Shown here piece by piece: positions 1 through 8,380 of a stretch of 64,000 nucleotides of DNA (position 1 is its first letter; the number at the start of each line of letters is the position of its first letter). The stretch is from G020354785 sp964521285. GTDB lineage: Bacteria > Bacteroidota > Bacteroidia > Bacteroidales > UBA10428. Below the pieces are notes generated by a model. That model was not told the origin of the DNA, made no database searches, and was given only the letters and a program-made list of their open reading frames with translations. The position numbers and the translations under genes were made by a program. The DNA lies in assembly GCA_964521285.1 (NCBI GenBank), contig CAZFQS010000001.1, forward strand, positions 225,759 to 289,758, written 5' to 3'.

Positions 1-134
1 GAAATGCCGGTGTTAAGGAAAGACAAGTTTTAAAAACCAGGGTTTATGACACTATGAGTTACTATTTACCGATACCCGAAAACGAGTTGATTTACAACCA
101 GAACCTGGTTCAAAATCCTTTTTATGACAGATAA
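1..134 (+). CDS. SusD/RagB-family lipoprotein, C-terminal fragment (cut by window edge)
   Basis: The reading frame starting at base 3 is open from the window edge to a TAA at 132-134. It encodes about 43 residues ending in YYLPIPENELIYNQN, a stretch before the last residues, and finally NPFYDR. The PIPxxE(L/I) signature followed by an Asn-rich tail and a terminal aromatic is the usual end of SusD/RagB proteins, which cap SusC channels on the outer surface of the outer membrane. The rest of the gene lies to the left of the window. It precedes a fasciclin-SusC-SusD set, so two SusCD systems appear to sit in tandem. The family call rests on the C-terminal signature only. Confidence 0.75.
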   Translation, partial: NAGVKERQVLKTRVYDTMSYYLPIPENELIYNQNLVQNPFYDR

Positions 135-152
135 TATAAAAAAATAATTATT

Positions 153-1688
153 ATGAAAAATATAGTATGTAAAAAAGCGAGGCTGAAAAGAATCATAATA
201 AACATATTAATACTTCTGTTGGTAAATACATTATATATGTGTGAAGAAGAACAGCCTGTATTAAGAAAAAGTAAGTCTGACCGGCAGGTAATTACACAAT
301 ACATTTTAGACGAATTAAATGCAGACATGTATTCTGAGTTTGGTGAAGTTTTGAAGATTACCGGTTTGTGCAATTTATTAGCTGTCCGCGGACCCTTTAC
401 TCTTTTCCTTCCTACTAACGATGCAATGAATGAGTATTACCAGGAGAATAACGCAGACTCTTATTCAGATTTGGATACTCTAAGCCTTAGAAAAATGATT
501 TTAAATCATCTGGTTGCACAGTATATAACCAGTAATGAAATTGGGCTCGGTACCTTAAGGGATACTAATGCACTGGGAGATTATATTGCAACTGAATTTC
601 TTGGATCGGACATCATTGTTAATAAAACAGCAATGATAGTCGACAGGGATATATATACAGCAAACGGGGTAATTCATGCCATAAATAAGGTGCTAAATCC
701 CATTGAAGATGATGTTTATACAATTCTGCAAAATACCCCGGGCTATTCCATTTTTACTGCCGGGTTACAAATGACCGGATTAATGGATACCCTTAAAACA
801 ATCCGGTTCCCTTATGGCCCAAGGTATGCCCGAACCCGCTTTACTGTTTTGGCAGTTGCTGATACCCTTTACCAGCGATATGGAATAAACTCAATTGACG
901 ACCTTATTAATTACTATACAAACGAACCGGATAAAATAACCGAATTAGAAAATGGTTTTTACAGGTATATGGAATATCACTGCCTGGGTGGTACTTATTA
1001 CCTTTCTCAACTAGAAGAAAAGCTATACCCGATATTATCCTACGATAACAATATTGCAATCACTCTCGATAATGATTATGAAATTAATAAGAATAGTGAA
1101 ACCAATGAGTATACTTCATTTGTATTAAATGTATCAAATATACCGGCAAAAAATGGGGTTATTCACACGGTTGATAATTTATTACCGGTAACCCTGCCAG
1201 AACCTATGGAAATCATTTTTGAGGTAACCCATTTTTTTGATTTTGAACAGGGTGATTATTATCGTCTTCATCAGTATGCCAAATTTTCTGATGGTGAAAA
1301 CACATTTGAAAAAATTAAATGGGGAGGAGACTTTTTACAATATTACTATAAAGACCATGATTCTCCTTCAATGAGTATGATTAATTATGATTGTCTGAAT
1401 ATGAATGGTTACTGGTGGATTGAAATAACTGTTCCGAAAATTATGAAAGGGAAGTATATGCTTGAGGCTTATGTATTTATTGGATTGGATTATACAGATT
1501 GTCTGGTATATATTGATGATGTTTTACAGAATGATCTTTTTAATATGAGGACTTCGGGAAATAGTCCTTCTAATGTAAAAATTGCTGATGTTGACTGGGA
1601 TAAAACAGAAGAACATAAAATTAAGCTGGTAGGTATTAATGCCAGCTTAATGTTTTGGGATTATATTCGATTCACACCTTTAGATTAA
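153..1688 (+). CDS. Fasciclin (FAS1) domain lipoprotein in a SusCD operon
   Basis: This 511-residue protein has an N-terminal hydrophobic segment (about 12-28) and a Cys at 30 followed by EEE. That fits the relaxed Bacteroidota lipobox and an acidic surface-export signal. Two FAS1 repeats can be seen. The first has GPFTLFLPTNDAM near residues 79-91 and NGVIHAINKVL near 172-182. The second covers about 190-350 and ends with NGVIHTVDNLLP. The C-terminal 160 residues form a separate aromatic-rich, probably beta-sandwich region that I do not recognise. FAS1 domains mediate adhesion or ligand binding outside the cell. The gene lies 18 bases after a SusD gene and 65 bases before a SusC gene, so it probably works as an accessory surface subunit of that complex. 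The ligand is unknown. Confidence 0.88.
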   Translation: MKNIVCKKARLKRIIINILILLLVNTLYMCEEEQPVLRKSKSDRQVITQYILDELNADMYSEFGEVLKITGLCNLLAVRGPFTLFLPTNDAMNEYYQENNADSYSDLDTLSLRKMILNHLVAQYITSNEIGLGTLRDTNALGDYIATEFLGSDIIVNKTAMIVDRDIYTANGVIHAINKVLNPIEDDVYTILQNTPGYSIFTAGLQMTGLMDTLKTIRFPYGPRYARTRFTVLAVADTLYQRYGINSIDDLINYYTNEPDKITELENGFYRYMEYHCLGGTYYLSQLEEKLYPILSYDNNIAITLDNDYEINKNSETNEYTSFVLNVSNIPAKNGVIHTVDNLLPVTLPEPMEIIFEVTHFFDFEQGDYYRLHQYAKFSDGENTFEKIKWGGDFLQYYYKDHDSPSMSMINYDCLNMNGYWWIEITVPKIMKGKYMLEAYVFIGLDYTDCLVYIDDVLQNDLFNMRTSGNSPSNVKIADVDWDKTEEHKIKLVGINASLMFWDYIRFTPLD

Positions 1689-1753
1689 AAATGTAAATAA
1701 TCACACATATTTCAATAACAACACTGAATATTATAAATTTTAATAATTCTAAA

Positions 1754-4700
1754 ATGACGAAATATTATCAGTTTTTAATCTGCATCTCTTTGTGCCTTGT
1801 CTTAAATATATTTACAATTGGGGCATTATCCCAGGAACAGGAAATTATACTGAGAGGAAAAGTGCTGGAACCAGGCACGGAATTACCATTAAAGCAGGCA
1901 ATAATTTCTGTGATCGCTACGGGAAATATAGCGGAGACAAATGAAGCAGGTGAATTTGAAATAGTTGTTCCCGACTTGGAAACAGAGATTATTGTAAATT
2001 TACCGGGTTTTGACAGTAGAAGAATTTATTTAAATGGCAAAGAATATTTGAAAATCTATCTGGTTTCTTCAAGGTATAAATCTTTAGATGATGAAGTATT
2101 TCTGCCACTGGGAACAAAGTCCCGTAAAAACCTGTTGAATTCGGTTTCGACAATTGATCTATATGATATTCATAAGACTCCGGTAACTTCCCTGGATCAA
2201 TCTTTACAAGGAAGGATTGCAGGTATATATATAGTGCGCCATTCAGGCTTCCCGGGACAAAAATCCTGGCTCGACATAGGAGGTGTATCGTCTATTTATT
2301 GTAAAAATGATCCATTACTTATTATTGATGGGATGATTCATGAAACAAATTATGCAGATTACGGTATTATTGACGGCTTTTCGCTTAATCCTATGGATAT
2401 AATAGATGTTGAGGATGTAGCCAATATTTCAGTTATTAAAGGTGGTCAATCATATTGGGGATCAAACAGTTCTAATGGTATAATTTATATCAACAGTGAA
2501 CAGAAAAGTGAAACCAGTTCTGCTATCAGTTTCAGTGCATATGGAGGTATTGGATTATTGCCGGCTAAACTGGATGTTTTAAATGCGGGTCAGTTTAAAG
2601 ACTTTTTCAGACAGCAATTAACAGGAGCAGGGTACAGCCAGGATGATGTTACACAAATGTATCCCTGGTTAGATGGTGACGTTAATTCGGAAGAATATTA
2701 TAAGTACAGCAATAATACCGATTGGCAGGATGAATTATTTCAACTGAGTATCTTTCAAAAGTACCATATCTTTTTAAAAGGGGGAGATGATATAGCCACA
2801 TACAATATTTCTTCCGGTTACATGAAACATGGAGGAATCTATGAAAATGCAAGCTATTCAAGGTATAATTTAAGAATTAACGGAAAAATCAATATCACAG
2901 ATAGATTTGCAGTCCTCCCAAACGTGAAGTTGTCTTTGGCTGATAGCTACCTGGCAAATATGGGACCCGAAGAGTCCAATAATCCACTATTAGCAGCATT
3001 GCTAAAGTCACCACTCATGAGTCCGAATGCAAAAGATCCTGTTACCGGACAGGAATTAAAAGAAGTCGATGATGTGGGTGTATTTAATGTTAGTAATCCG
3101 ATTGCCATTGTAAGGGAGGGTATAGGAAGTAACAGGAATTACCATTTTCTGAGTTCTGTGGATGCTCAGTATCGTCTATCAGACAACATATTGATTTCAT
3201 CACTAATAGGTTTGGATTTTAATAATTGCAGGGAAGCCTTATTTTTACCTGATATAGGTCTGGTAAACCAGGAATTTGCGGATAATTCACGCCACGATTT
3301 AGTATATGAATTCCGATCAACCCAAAATCACTCCAAAATTGTATATACACATAGTATAAAAAACGGGAATAATATTAGTGCTGTTTTTGGTTTAAGATAC
3401 CTGAAAAATTCCTATAAATTTGATGAAGGTAATGATTTGAATACACCTTCCGATGATTTCAGAAATTTAGGTCAGGGTGCTAAATATCAGTACTTAAGAA
3501 CGACCATTGGTGATAACAGAGGTTTGGTATGGATGTCATATTACGGCGTGATAGACTATTCAATAAAAGATAAATATTACATCAACGCTAACCTTTCATA
3601 TGATGGAACATCAAATTTGACCAGTAAAACAAGGTACAATTTTTACCCGTCTGTGAACCTGGCATGGAGAATTTCTTCCGAAGAACCATTTGCTTCTATG
3701 CAAAAGCTAGTCGATTTCAAACTTAGAGCATCCTATGGCATTAACGGGAATATGCATAGCTCTGTTTACGATTACTCCAAGTTGTTCTATATAGGACGAA
3801 GATGGGAACTCTATGGGATTCTCTTAAGGGATGCCATTCCAAATCCTGATCTTGAAATAGAAAAGAAATCAACAATTAATGCAGGAATTGACATATCATT
3901 TAATAATCAGTCAACAAACTTGCATTTTGATTATTATAACTCAACGGTTGGAAATCTTGTTATTAATCAGGAATTACCAGATGAATATGGGTTTAAGGAT
4001 TATTATGACAATGGAGGAGTTCTTAATATCAATGCATACGAATTTTCATTCGATTCCAGGATTCATAAATCAGATTTTACCTGGTCATATGGCTTTACAG
4101 TAAGCAGATATGAATCAAAAGTAAAAAAACTGGATTTTATAGACCAGGATAAATCTCAAATTGTATATGATGTTTTTGGAGTCCAATATGTTACAAAAAA
4201 AGGAGAATCTTTAAACATGTTTTATGGCTATGAAACAAACGGCACTTATCCCGATGACAATGAAGCAGCAAGTATAACCGGACCGAATGGACTGCCAATG
4301 ACGCAGGGGGATGTAAGATTTGTTGATGCAAACAGCGACAATGTAATTGATGAGAATGACAAAGCGATTATAGGCAATCCTAATCCGGATCTGTATGGAG
4401 GTTTATTTTCTACTCTGACTTTTAAAAAATTTGAATTCTCCGCATTATTTACCTATTCATTAGGTAACGACATCTTTAATTGTATAAGGTTAAAAGCAGA
4501 ATCAATGGATCAGTTTTACAACCAGTTAACAACAATAAATGACAGGTGGAATTCTTCAAACACAGGCAGTGATATGCCAAAAGCAGTATATGGTGATTAT
4601 AGAGGAAATACAGTATTTTCCGATCGCTGGATTGAAGATGGCTCGTACCTGAAATTAAAAGAATTTACTATAAGTTACATTCCACCTAAATTTTCTCAAT

Positions 4701-4873
4701 TGTACAGGGATCTTACGGTTTTCATGACTGCGTCCAATATTTTTACACTGACAAAATATACAGGCTATGATCCTGAATCTTTCTATCAGAATAACATTTA
4801 TTATATGGGTCTTGATTTTGGGAAAATACCTAATGCAAGATCAATTATAGTTGGTATTAAATTAGCATTGTAA
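1754..4873 (+). CDS. SusC/RagA-family TonB-linked outer-membrane protein
   Basis: The protein has 1039 residues, normal for SusC. A signal peptide (about 1-26) is followed by a carboxypeptidase-regulatory-like beta domain (about 30-105, beginning LRGKVLEPGTELPLKQA). Next comes the plug domain, with DQSLQGRIAGIYI near residue 150 and PLLIIDGMI near 190, and then a long beta-barrel ending in a short hydrophobic terminus. Such proteins form the outer-membrane channel that imports substrates held by the SusD lid, using energy from TonB-ExbBD. The SusD partner starts 16 bases downstream. No glycoside hydrolase, peptidase or sulfatase is next to it, so the substrate cannot be read from context. The plug has the usual SusC features and no frameshift is visible. 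Confidence 0.95.
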   Translation: MTKYYQFLICISLCLVLNIFTIGALSQEQEIILRGKVLEPGTELPLKQAIISVIATGNIAETNEAGEFEIVVPDLETEIIVNLPGFDSRRIYLNGKEYLKIYLVSSRYKSLDDEVFLPLGTKSRKNLLNSVSTIDLYDIHKTPVTSLDQSLQGRIAGIYIVRHSGFPGQKSWLDIGGVSSIYCKNDPLLIIDGMIHETNYADYGIIDGFSLNPMDIIDVEDVANISVIKGGQSYWGSNSSNGIIYINSEQKSETSSAISFSAYGGIGLLPAKLDVLNAGQFKDFFRQQLTGAGYSQDDVTQMYPWLDGDVNSEEYYKYSNNTDWQDELFQLSIFQKYHIFLKGGDDIATYNISSGYMKHGGIYENASYSRYNLRINGKINITDRFAVLPNVKLSLADSYLANMGPEESNNPLLAALLKSPLMSPNAKDPVTGQELKEVDDVGVFNVSNPIAIVREGIGSNRNYHFLSSVDAQYRLSDNILISSLIGLDFNNCREALFLPDIGLVNQEFADNSRHDLVYEFRSTQNHSKIVYTHSIKNGNNISAVFGLRYLKNSYKFDEGNDLNTPSDDFRNLGQGAKYQYLRTTIGDNRGLVWMSYYGVIDYSIKDKYYINANLSYDGTSNLTSKTRYNFYPSVNLAWRISSEEPFASMQKLVDFKLRASYGINGNMHSSVYDYSKLFYIGRRWELYGILLRDAIPNPDLEIEKKSTINAGIDISFNNQSTNLHFDYYNSTVGNLVINQELPDEYGFKDYYDNGGVLNINAYEFSFDSRIHKSDFTWSYGFTVSRYESKVKKLDFIDQDKSQIVYDVFGVQYVTKKGESLNMFYGYETNGTYPDDNEAASITGPNGLPMTQGDVRFVDANSDNVIDENDKAIIGNPNPDLYGGLFSTLTFKKFEFSALFTYSLGNDIFNCIRLKAESMDQFYNQLTTINDRWNSSNTGSDMPKAVYGDYRGNTVFSDRWIEDGSYLKLKEFTISYIPPKFSQLYRDLTVFMTASNIFTLTKYTGYDPESFYQNNIYYMGLDFGKIPNARSIIVGIKLAL

Positions 4874-4889
4874 TAAAAAATTTATTGAA

Positions 4890-6410
4890 ATGAAAAGAAT
4901 ATATAATAACAAATTATTCTACTTTATTGGCTTGATGGTTTTACTGGATATGACTTTTTCATGTAGTGAAGATTTTTATGAATCAAAGATAGGGGACAGA
5001 ATCTTTCTTAATCAACATTTTAATAATGCAATTGATGTTCAAATTACCTATCTTGGGGTTACATCTCTTTTACAGGAAATTCTTCCAAATTATATACTCG
5101 TTGATGGTTTACTATCAGATCAAATGGAAGTCACCCAGTCAGCTGACGTGGCGTTGAGAAGCATCTATAATCGCAATATTTCATCAGGTAATCCATTTAT
5201 TGGTGGGTCAGGTTATTATAAGGTCATTATTTCTGCCAACGATGCATTAAAAAATATTGACCAGGTAATTGAAAAGGATCAGGATTATGATACACTGGAT
5301 AACAGGGCATACAAGGCAGCCCTTATTGCTTACAGGTCATGGGCGTATTTTAATTATGTTCGTCTTTATGGTGAAGCTGCTCTGATTCCCGATGAGATGA
5401 GTTCTCTCACCGAAATCTCTAAACTGCCCGTGATAAATAGAGTAGACATGATGGACACCTTAATTAACCATCTGACACCTTACATTCATGATAATGAAAG
5501 TGATATAGTGGAGCTATATGTTTTTAATTCAATTAACAATAAAGCATTGTTAGGTGAGATATACCTGGAGAGAGGGGATTACGAAAAAGCTGTTGAACTG
5601 CTTAAAGCAGCTATTGAAAGTTATGGTAATGAGGCAAGAACGTACAAAATAACCAGTTCTTTTGGTATGGAAGATTATGCAAATATTTTTATTAATTCTT
5701 TTGCAAACGACAATACTGTTATGGCAGCAGTCCCGTTTTCATTTGAAGATGGACAAAAGAATCCTCTGGAAGATTATTTTAATTATAACCACTACTATAT
5801 GATTAAACCTACGATGAATATTATTAATTCCTTTAATTCACAAATTCAACAAACCGATGGAATTGGTGATATTTACAGAGGTAAGGGTGTAAGTTTTAAT
5901 ACAGTTCCGGATACCGATAATGATGAATATTACATCTCCAAGTATTCATTGGATGAAACAGTCTTGTATAGTGCAGATATAATTCTTTACAGAAGTGCCG
6001 ATATTCATTTATTACTTGCTGAGGCACTTAACCGCACAGGGGAGTCTGACCTGGCAATGACAATATTGAATAACGGCATGAGTGATTTATCTCCAAGACC
6101 TGATGGTTATGCCAGATGGTCAAGAAATGTAGGAATACGTGGTCGTGTCTTCTTAAAAGCTCAAACAGTACCTGATGGTACAGCTGATCCTCTTTTATAC
6201 AGAGAAGATTTGATCATTAAGGAACGTGCACTTGAACTTGCATTTGAAGGTAAACGCTGGTTCGATTTAATGCGAATAGCACGCAGAAGAAATGACCCGT
6301 CTTATTTGGCTAATAGAGTGGCAGCTAAATATGAAGATCAGGCCAAAGCAAATCAGATATGGAACTGGTTGATGAATGAGGAGAACTGGTACCTGCCTAT
6401 TGCCAAATAG
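4890..6410 (+). CDS. SusD/RagB-family nutrient-binding outer-membrane lipoprotein
   Basis: This 506-residue lipoprotein has a signal peptide ending in TFSC (Cys25) followed by SED, which fits the Bacteroidota surface-export rule. The TPR-like helical body has RAYKAALIAYRSWAYFNYVRLYG near residue 140, and the RagB C-terminal signature ELAFEGKRWFDLMR lies near residue 450. The protein ends with ENWYLPIAK, as in other family members. It forms the hinged lid on the SusC channel encoded immediately upstream, and the two genes are surely co-transcribed. Substrate specificity is not evident. The length is typical and the gene looks intact. Confidence 0.94.
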   Translation: MKRIYNNKLFYFIGLMVLLDMTFSCSEDFYESKIGDRIFLNQHFNNAIDVQITYLGVTSLLQEILPNYILVDGLLSDQMEVTQSADVALRSIYNRNISSGNPFIGGSGYYKVIISANDALKNIDQVIEKDQDYDTLDNRAYKAALIAYRSWAYFNYVRLYGEAALIPDEMSSLTEISKLPVINRVDMMDTLINHLTPYIHDNESDIVELYVFNSINNKALLGEIYLERGDYEKAVELLKAAIESYGNEARTYKITSSFGMEDYANIFINSFANDNTVMAAVPFSFEDGQKNPLEDYFNYNHYYMIKPTMNIINSFNSQIQQTDGIGDIYRGKGVSFNTVPDTDNDEYYISKYSLDETVLYSADIILYRSADIHLLLAEALNRTGESDLAMTILNNGMSDLSPRPDGYARWSRNVGIRGRVFLKAQTVPDGTADPLLYREDLIIKERALELAFEGKRWFDLMRIARRRNDPSYLANRVAAKYEDQAKANQIWNWLMNEENWYLPIAK

Positions 6411-6454
6411 TATAAAAATTTGTTATTATTTTTTGATTCGGTCTTTTATTAGTC

Positions 6455-6706
6455 TTATTTACTATTAACAAGCTTAGCCAATTTGGATTTTATATTTGAA
6501 GATTTATTTTTATGAATAATATTCTTCCTGGCCAGCTTATCTAACATGGAAGCGACCTTTGGGTATAATTCATTTGCTTCTTTTTTATTCTTTGTACTCT
6601 TTAATTTCTTTATAGTATTACGCGTTGTTTTTGTAAAATACTTATTACTCAGCTTTCGCTGTTCATTTTGTCTGATTCTTTTTTTTGCTGACTGATGATG
6701 TGCCAT
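6455..6706 (-). CDS. rpsT: Small ribosomal subunit protein bS20
   Basis: The product is 83 residues long, very rich in Lys and Arg, and begins MAHHQSAKKRIRQNEQRK, the standard N-terminus of bacterial S20. S20 binds 16S rRNA early in 30S assembly. The length is normal. It is transcribed away from rpsP, and a TACATTTG promoter element (6765-6772, minus) lies about 60 bases upstream of the ATG. The leader has no Shine-Dalgarno sequence, as is usual in this phylum. The gene stands alone: the plus-strand SusD gene ends 44 bases beyond its stop. Confidence 0.97.
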   Translation of the reverse strand: MAHHQSAKKRIRQNEQRKLSNKYFTKTTRNTIKKLKSTKNKKEANELYPKVASMLDKLARKNIIHKNKSSNIKSKLAKLVNSK

Positions 6707-6764
6707 TATCCGATATAAATTTAACAGTTAAAAATACTGAAAATAATACTTTTATAAACGGCGA

Positions 6765-6772
6765 CAAATGTA
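6765..6772 (-). promoter_or_regulatory. Putative -7 promoter element of rpsT
   Basis: On the minus strand this reads TACATTTG, an exact match to the Bacteroidota sigma-70 -7 consensus TAnnTTTG. It sits 59 bases upstream of the rpsT start codon. I see no clear TTTG -33 element 19 bases further upstream, so this is a partial match supported by position. Confidence 0.55.
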
Positions 6773-6848
6773 AATATTTTTTTTATAATTAATCTAAATA
6801 TTAGAGTAAAATTATACTTAAATAAAACCTAATTATAAAATATTATTA

Positions 6849-6856
6849 TACCTTTG
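6849..6856 (+). promoter_or_regulatory. Putative -7 promoter element of rpsP-rimM
   Basis: The sequence TACCTTTG matches TAnnTTTG exactly and lies 41 bases before the rpsP ATG. It faces away from the rpsT element. No good -33 TTTG is visible at the expected spacing, as is often the case for strong ribosomal promoters in AT-rich genomes of this group. Confidence 0.55.
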
Positions 6857-6896
6857 CAATCTTTAAAAATTTAAGTATATCAAATAAGCAATCAAA

Positions 6897-7793
6897 ATGC
6901 CCGTAAAGATTAGGCTCACGAGACATGGCCGTAAAAAAAGTCCGTTCTATCACATTGTGATAGCTGATAGCAGGGCGCCACGAGATGGCAGATACATTGA
7001 AAGGATTGGAAACTACGATCCCTCTACTAATCCTGCTACTATTGAATTAAATTTTGATAAAGCATTAGATTGGTTACAAAAGGGCGCCCAACCTTCTGAT
7101 ACATGCAGGTCCATATTATCTCAACAAGGTATATTATTAAAAAAGCATCTATTGCAAGGTGCTAAAAAAGGAGCCTTCTCAGAGGAAGAGGCTGAAAAGA
7201 AGTTTCAGGCATGGTTAAAAGAGAAAGAATCCAGGATAAAAGCTGATAAAGATAAAATTGCTAAAAATAAAGCTGCTGAAAAGAAAAAACGTCATGAGGC
7301 TGAAACAAAGATAAGAGAGGAAAAGGCCAAAGCTATGGCAGAGAAACTTGCTGAATTGGAAAAAAAGGAAAAAGAAGCCAAAGCTAAAGATGCTGAACCT
7401 GCTGCAGCAGAAGCTTCTAAAACTGCCGAGGTAAAAGCACAGGAACCTAAAGAAGAAGTCAAAGAAAAGGAAGAAGCTGAAACTCAGGTTGAAGAAACTG
7501 ATGCGCAGGTTGAAGAAAAAGCTGAAGCTCAGGTTGAAGAAACTGATGCGCAGGTTGAAGAAAAGGCTGAAGTAAAAGAAGAAACCACAGCCGAAGAAAC
7601 AGCGGCGGAACCTGAGGTTGAAAAAACAGATGAAGACAGCGGTGACAAAATTCAACCTGAAGTAAAAAGTGAAGCACCAGCTGATGTAAAAGAAGAAGAT
7701 AAAAAAGCACAAAAAGAGCAGGAAAAAGAGATACAAAAGCCAGCTGAATCAAAAAAACAGCAACCAAAAGAATCAGAAGACAAGAAAAATTAA
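6897..7793 (+). CDS. rpsP: Small ribosomal subunit protein bS16 with a long charged C-terminal extension
   Basis: Residues 1 to about 80 are a classic S16 core (MPVKIRLTRHGRKKSPFYHI, then DSRAPRDGRYIERIGNYDP), which binds 16S rRNA in the 30S body. Standard S16 has about 80-90 residues and Bacteroidota versions are longer, but this one has 298. From about residue 105 it becomes a Lys/Glu/Ala-rich, probably helical or disordered tail. Residues 194-223 are a perfect or near-perfect tandem repeat built on the unit AQVEETDAQVEEKAE. The composition moves from basic (110-170) to strongly acidic (170-270). The gene is followed 46 bases later by rimM, the usual 30S-maturation partner. The core is certain; the function of the tail is unknown. 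Confidence 0.96.
   Translation: MPVKIRLTRHGRKKSPFYHIVIADSRAPRDGRYIERIGNYDPSTNPATIELNFDKALDWLQKGAQPSDTCRSILSQQGILLKKHLLQGAKKGAFSEEEAEKKFQAWLKEKESRIKADKDKIAKNKAAEKKKRHEAETKIREEKAKAMAEKLAELEKKEKEAKAKDAEPAAAEASKTAEVKAQEPKEEVKEKEEAETQVEETDAQVEEKAEAQVEETDAQVEEKAEVKEETTAEETAAEPEVEKTDEDSGDKIQPEVKSEAPADVKEEDKKAQKEQEKEIQKPAESKKQQPKESEDKKN
7476..7565 (+). repeat. Two 45-bp direct tandem repeats inside rpsP
   Basis: Bases 7476-7520 and 7521-7565 are two in-frame 45-base copies that differ at only two positions (ACT/GCT and the AAA/AAG Lys codons). Each copy holds two shorter CAGGTTGAAGAA units. The near identity points to a recent slippage duplication, so copy number may vary between strains. Confidence 0.9.
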
Positions 7794-7839
7794 GTTAGTA
7801 TTACTTAGATAACAACTGATTCATAAGGAACCCACCTTC

Positions 7840-8361
7840 ATGTTTGACAAACAAACCCTATACTTCTTAGGAACATTAGTAAAAACTCGTGGTATAGAGG
7901 GTGAATATATTATGGCACTGAACAACCTTCACTCAGAAGATCTTCCTGAAATCGAATCAGTGTTCATAGAAATTAACGGCCTGCTAGTACCCTTCTTTAT
8001 TGCTAACTTTACAGATGCAGGTGAATCTTCGATACTAATTAAGTTTGACGATATTGATTCAAAAGCAAAAGCCAGAGAATTTATTGGTTGCAACATTTAT
8101 ATTCCTGCAGATAAAGTAAATTTTTCTGATGATTTATATTCAGATTCGCGGAATTTTATCGGATATGAGATTGCAGATAAGAAACATGGCTATATTGGGA
8201 AGATAACAGATATTTTAAATATCAGGGATAATCCTCTTTTTAAAGTCAGAGCTGAGAATAATGAATATATGATTCCTGCAAACAAAAACATTATTAAAGA
8301 AATTAATCATAACAAAAAGGTTATAATTACTGATATTCCTGACGGATTATTAAATATCTGA
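7840..8361 (+). CDS. rimM: Ribosome maturation factor RimM
   Basis: The 173-residue protein has the RimM layout. The N-terminal beta-barrel begins with LGTLVKTRGIEGEYIM (compare the family G.I....G.kGe pattern). The C-terminal PRC-barrel covers about 100-173, with FIGYEIADKKHGYIGKITDI and a final DIPDGLL. RimM binds S19 in the 30S head and speeds 16S rRNA maturation. It follows rpsP directly, a very common pairing. In many bacteria trmD and rplS come next, but here the following gene is on the opposite strand. Confidence 0.93.
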   Translation: MFDKQTLYFLGTLVKTRGIEGEYIMALNNLHSEDLPEIESVFIEINGLLVPFFIANFTDAGESSILIKFDDIDSKAKAREFIGCNIYIPADKVNFSDDLYSDSRNFIGYEIADKKHGYIGKITDILNIRDNPLFKVRAENNEYMIPANKNIIKEINHNKKVIITDIPDGLLNI

Positions 8362-8380
8362 TTTCATTTAACCCACATAC

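Noticed and set aside
1754..6410. A polysaccharide utilisation locus
   Set aside because: SusC and SusD are clear, but no glycoside hydrolase, lyase, sulfatase or dedicated regulator is visible, so I do not claim glycan use.
7476..7565. CRISPR-like or mobile repeat
   Set aside because: The repeats are in-frame tandem coding duplications without spacers or flanking cas or transposase genes.
7215..7736. Long open frame antisense to rpsP, rich in Phe and Leu
   Set aside because: It is the mirror of Lys/Glu-rich codons in the S16 tail; the composition is low-complexity and matches no protein family.
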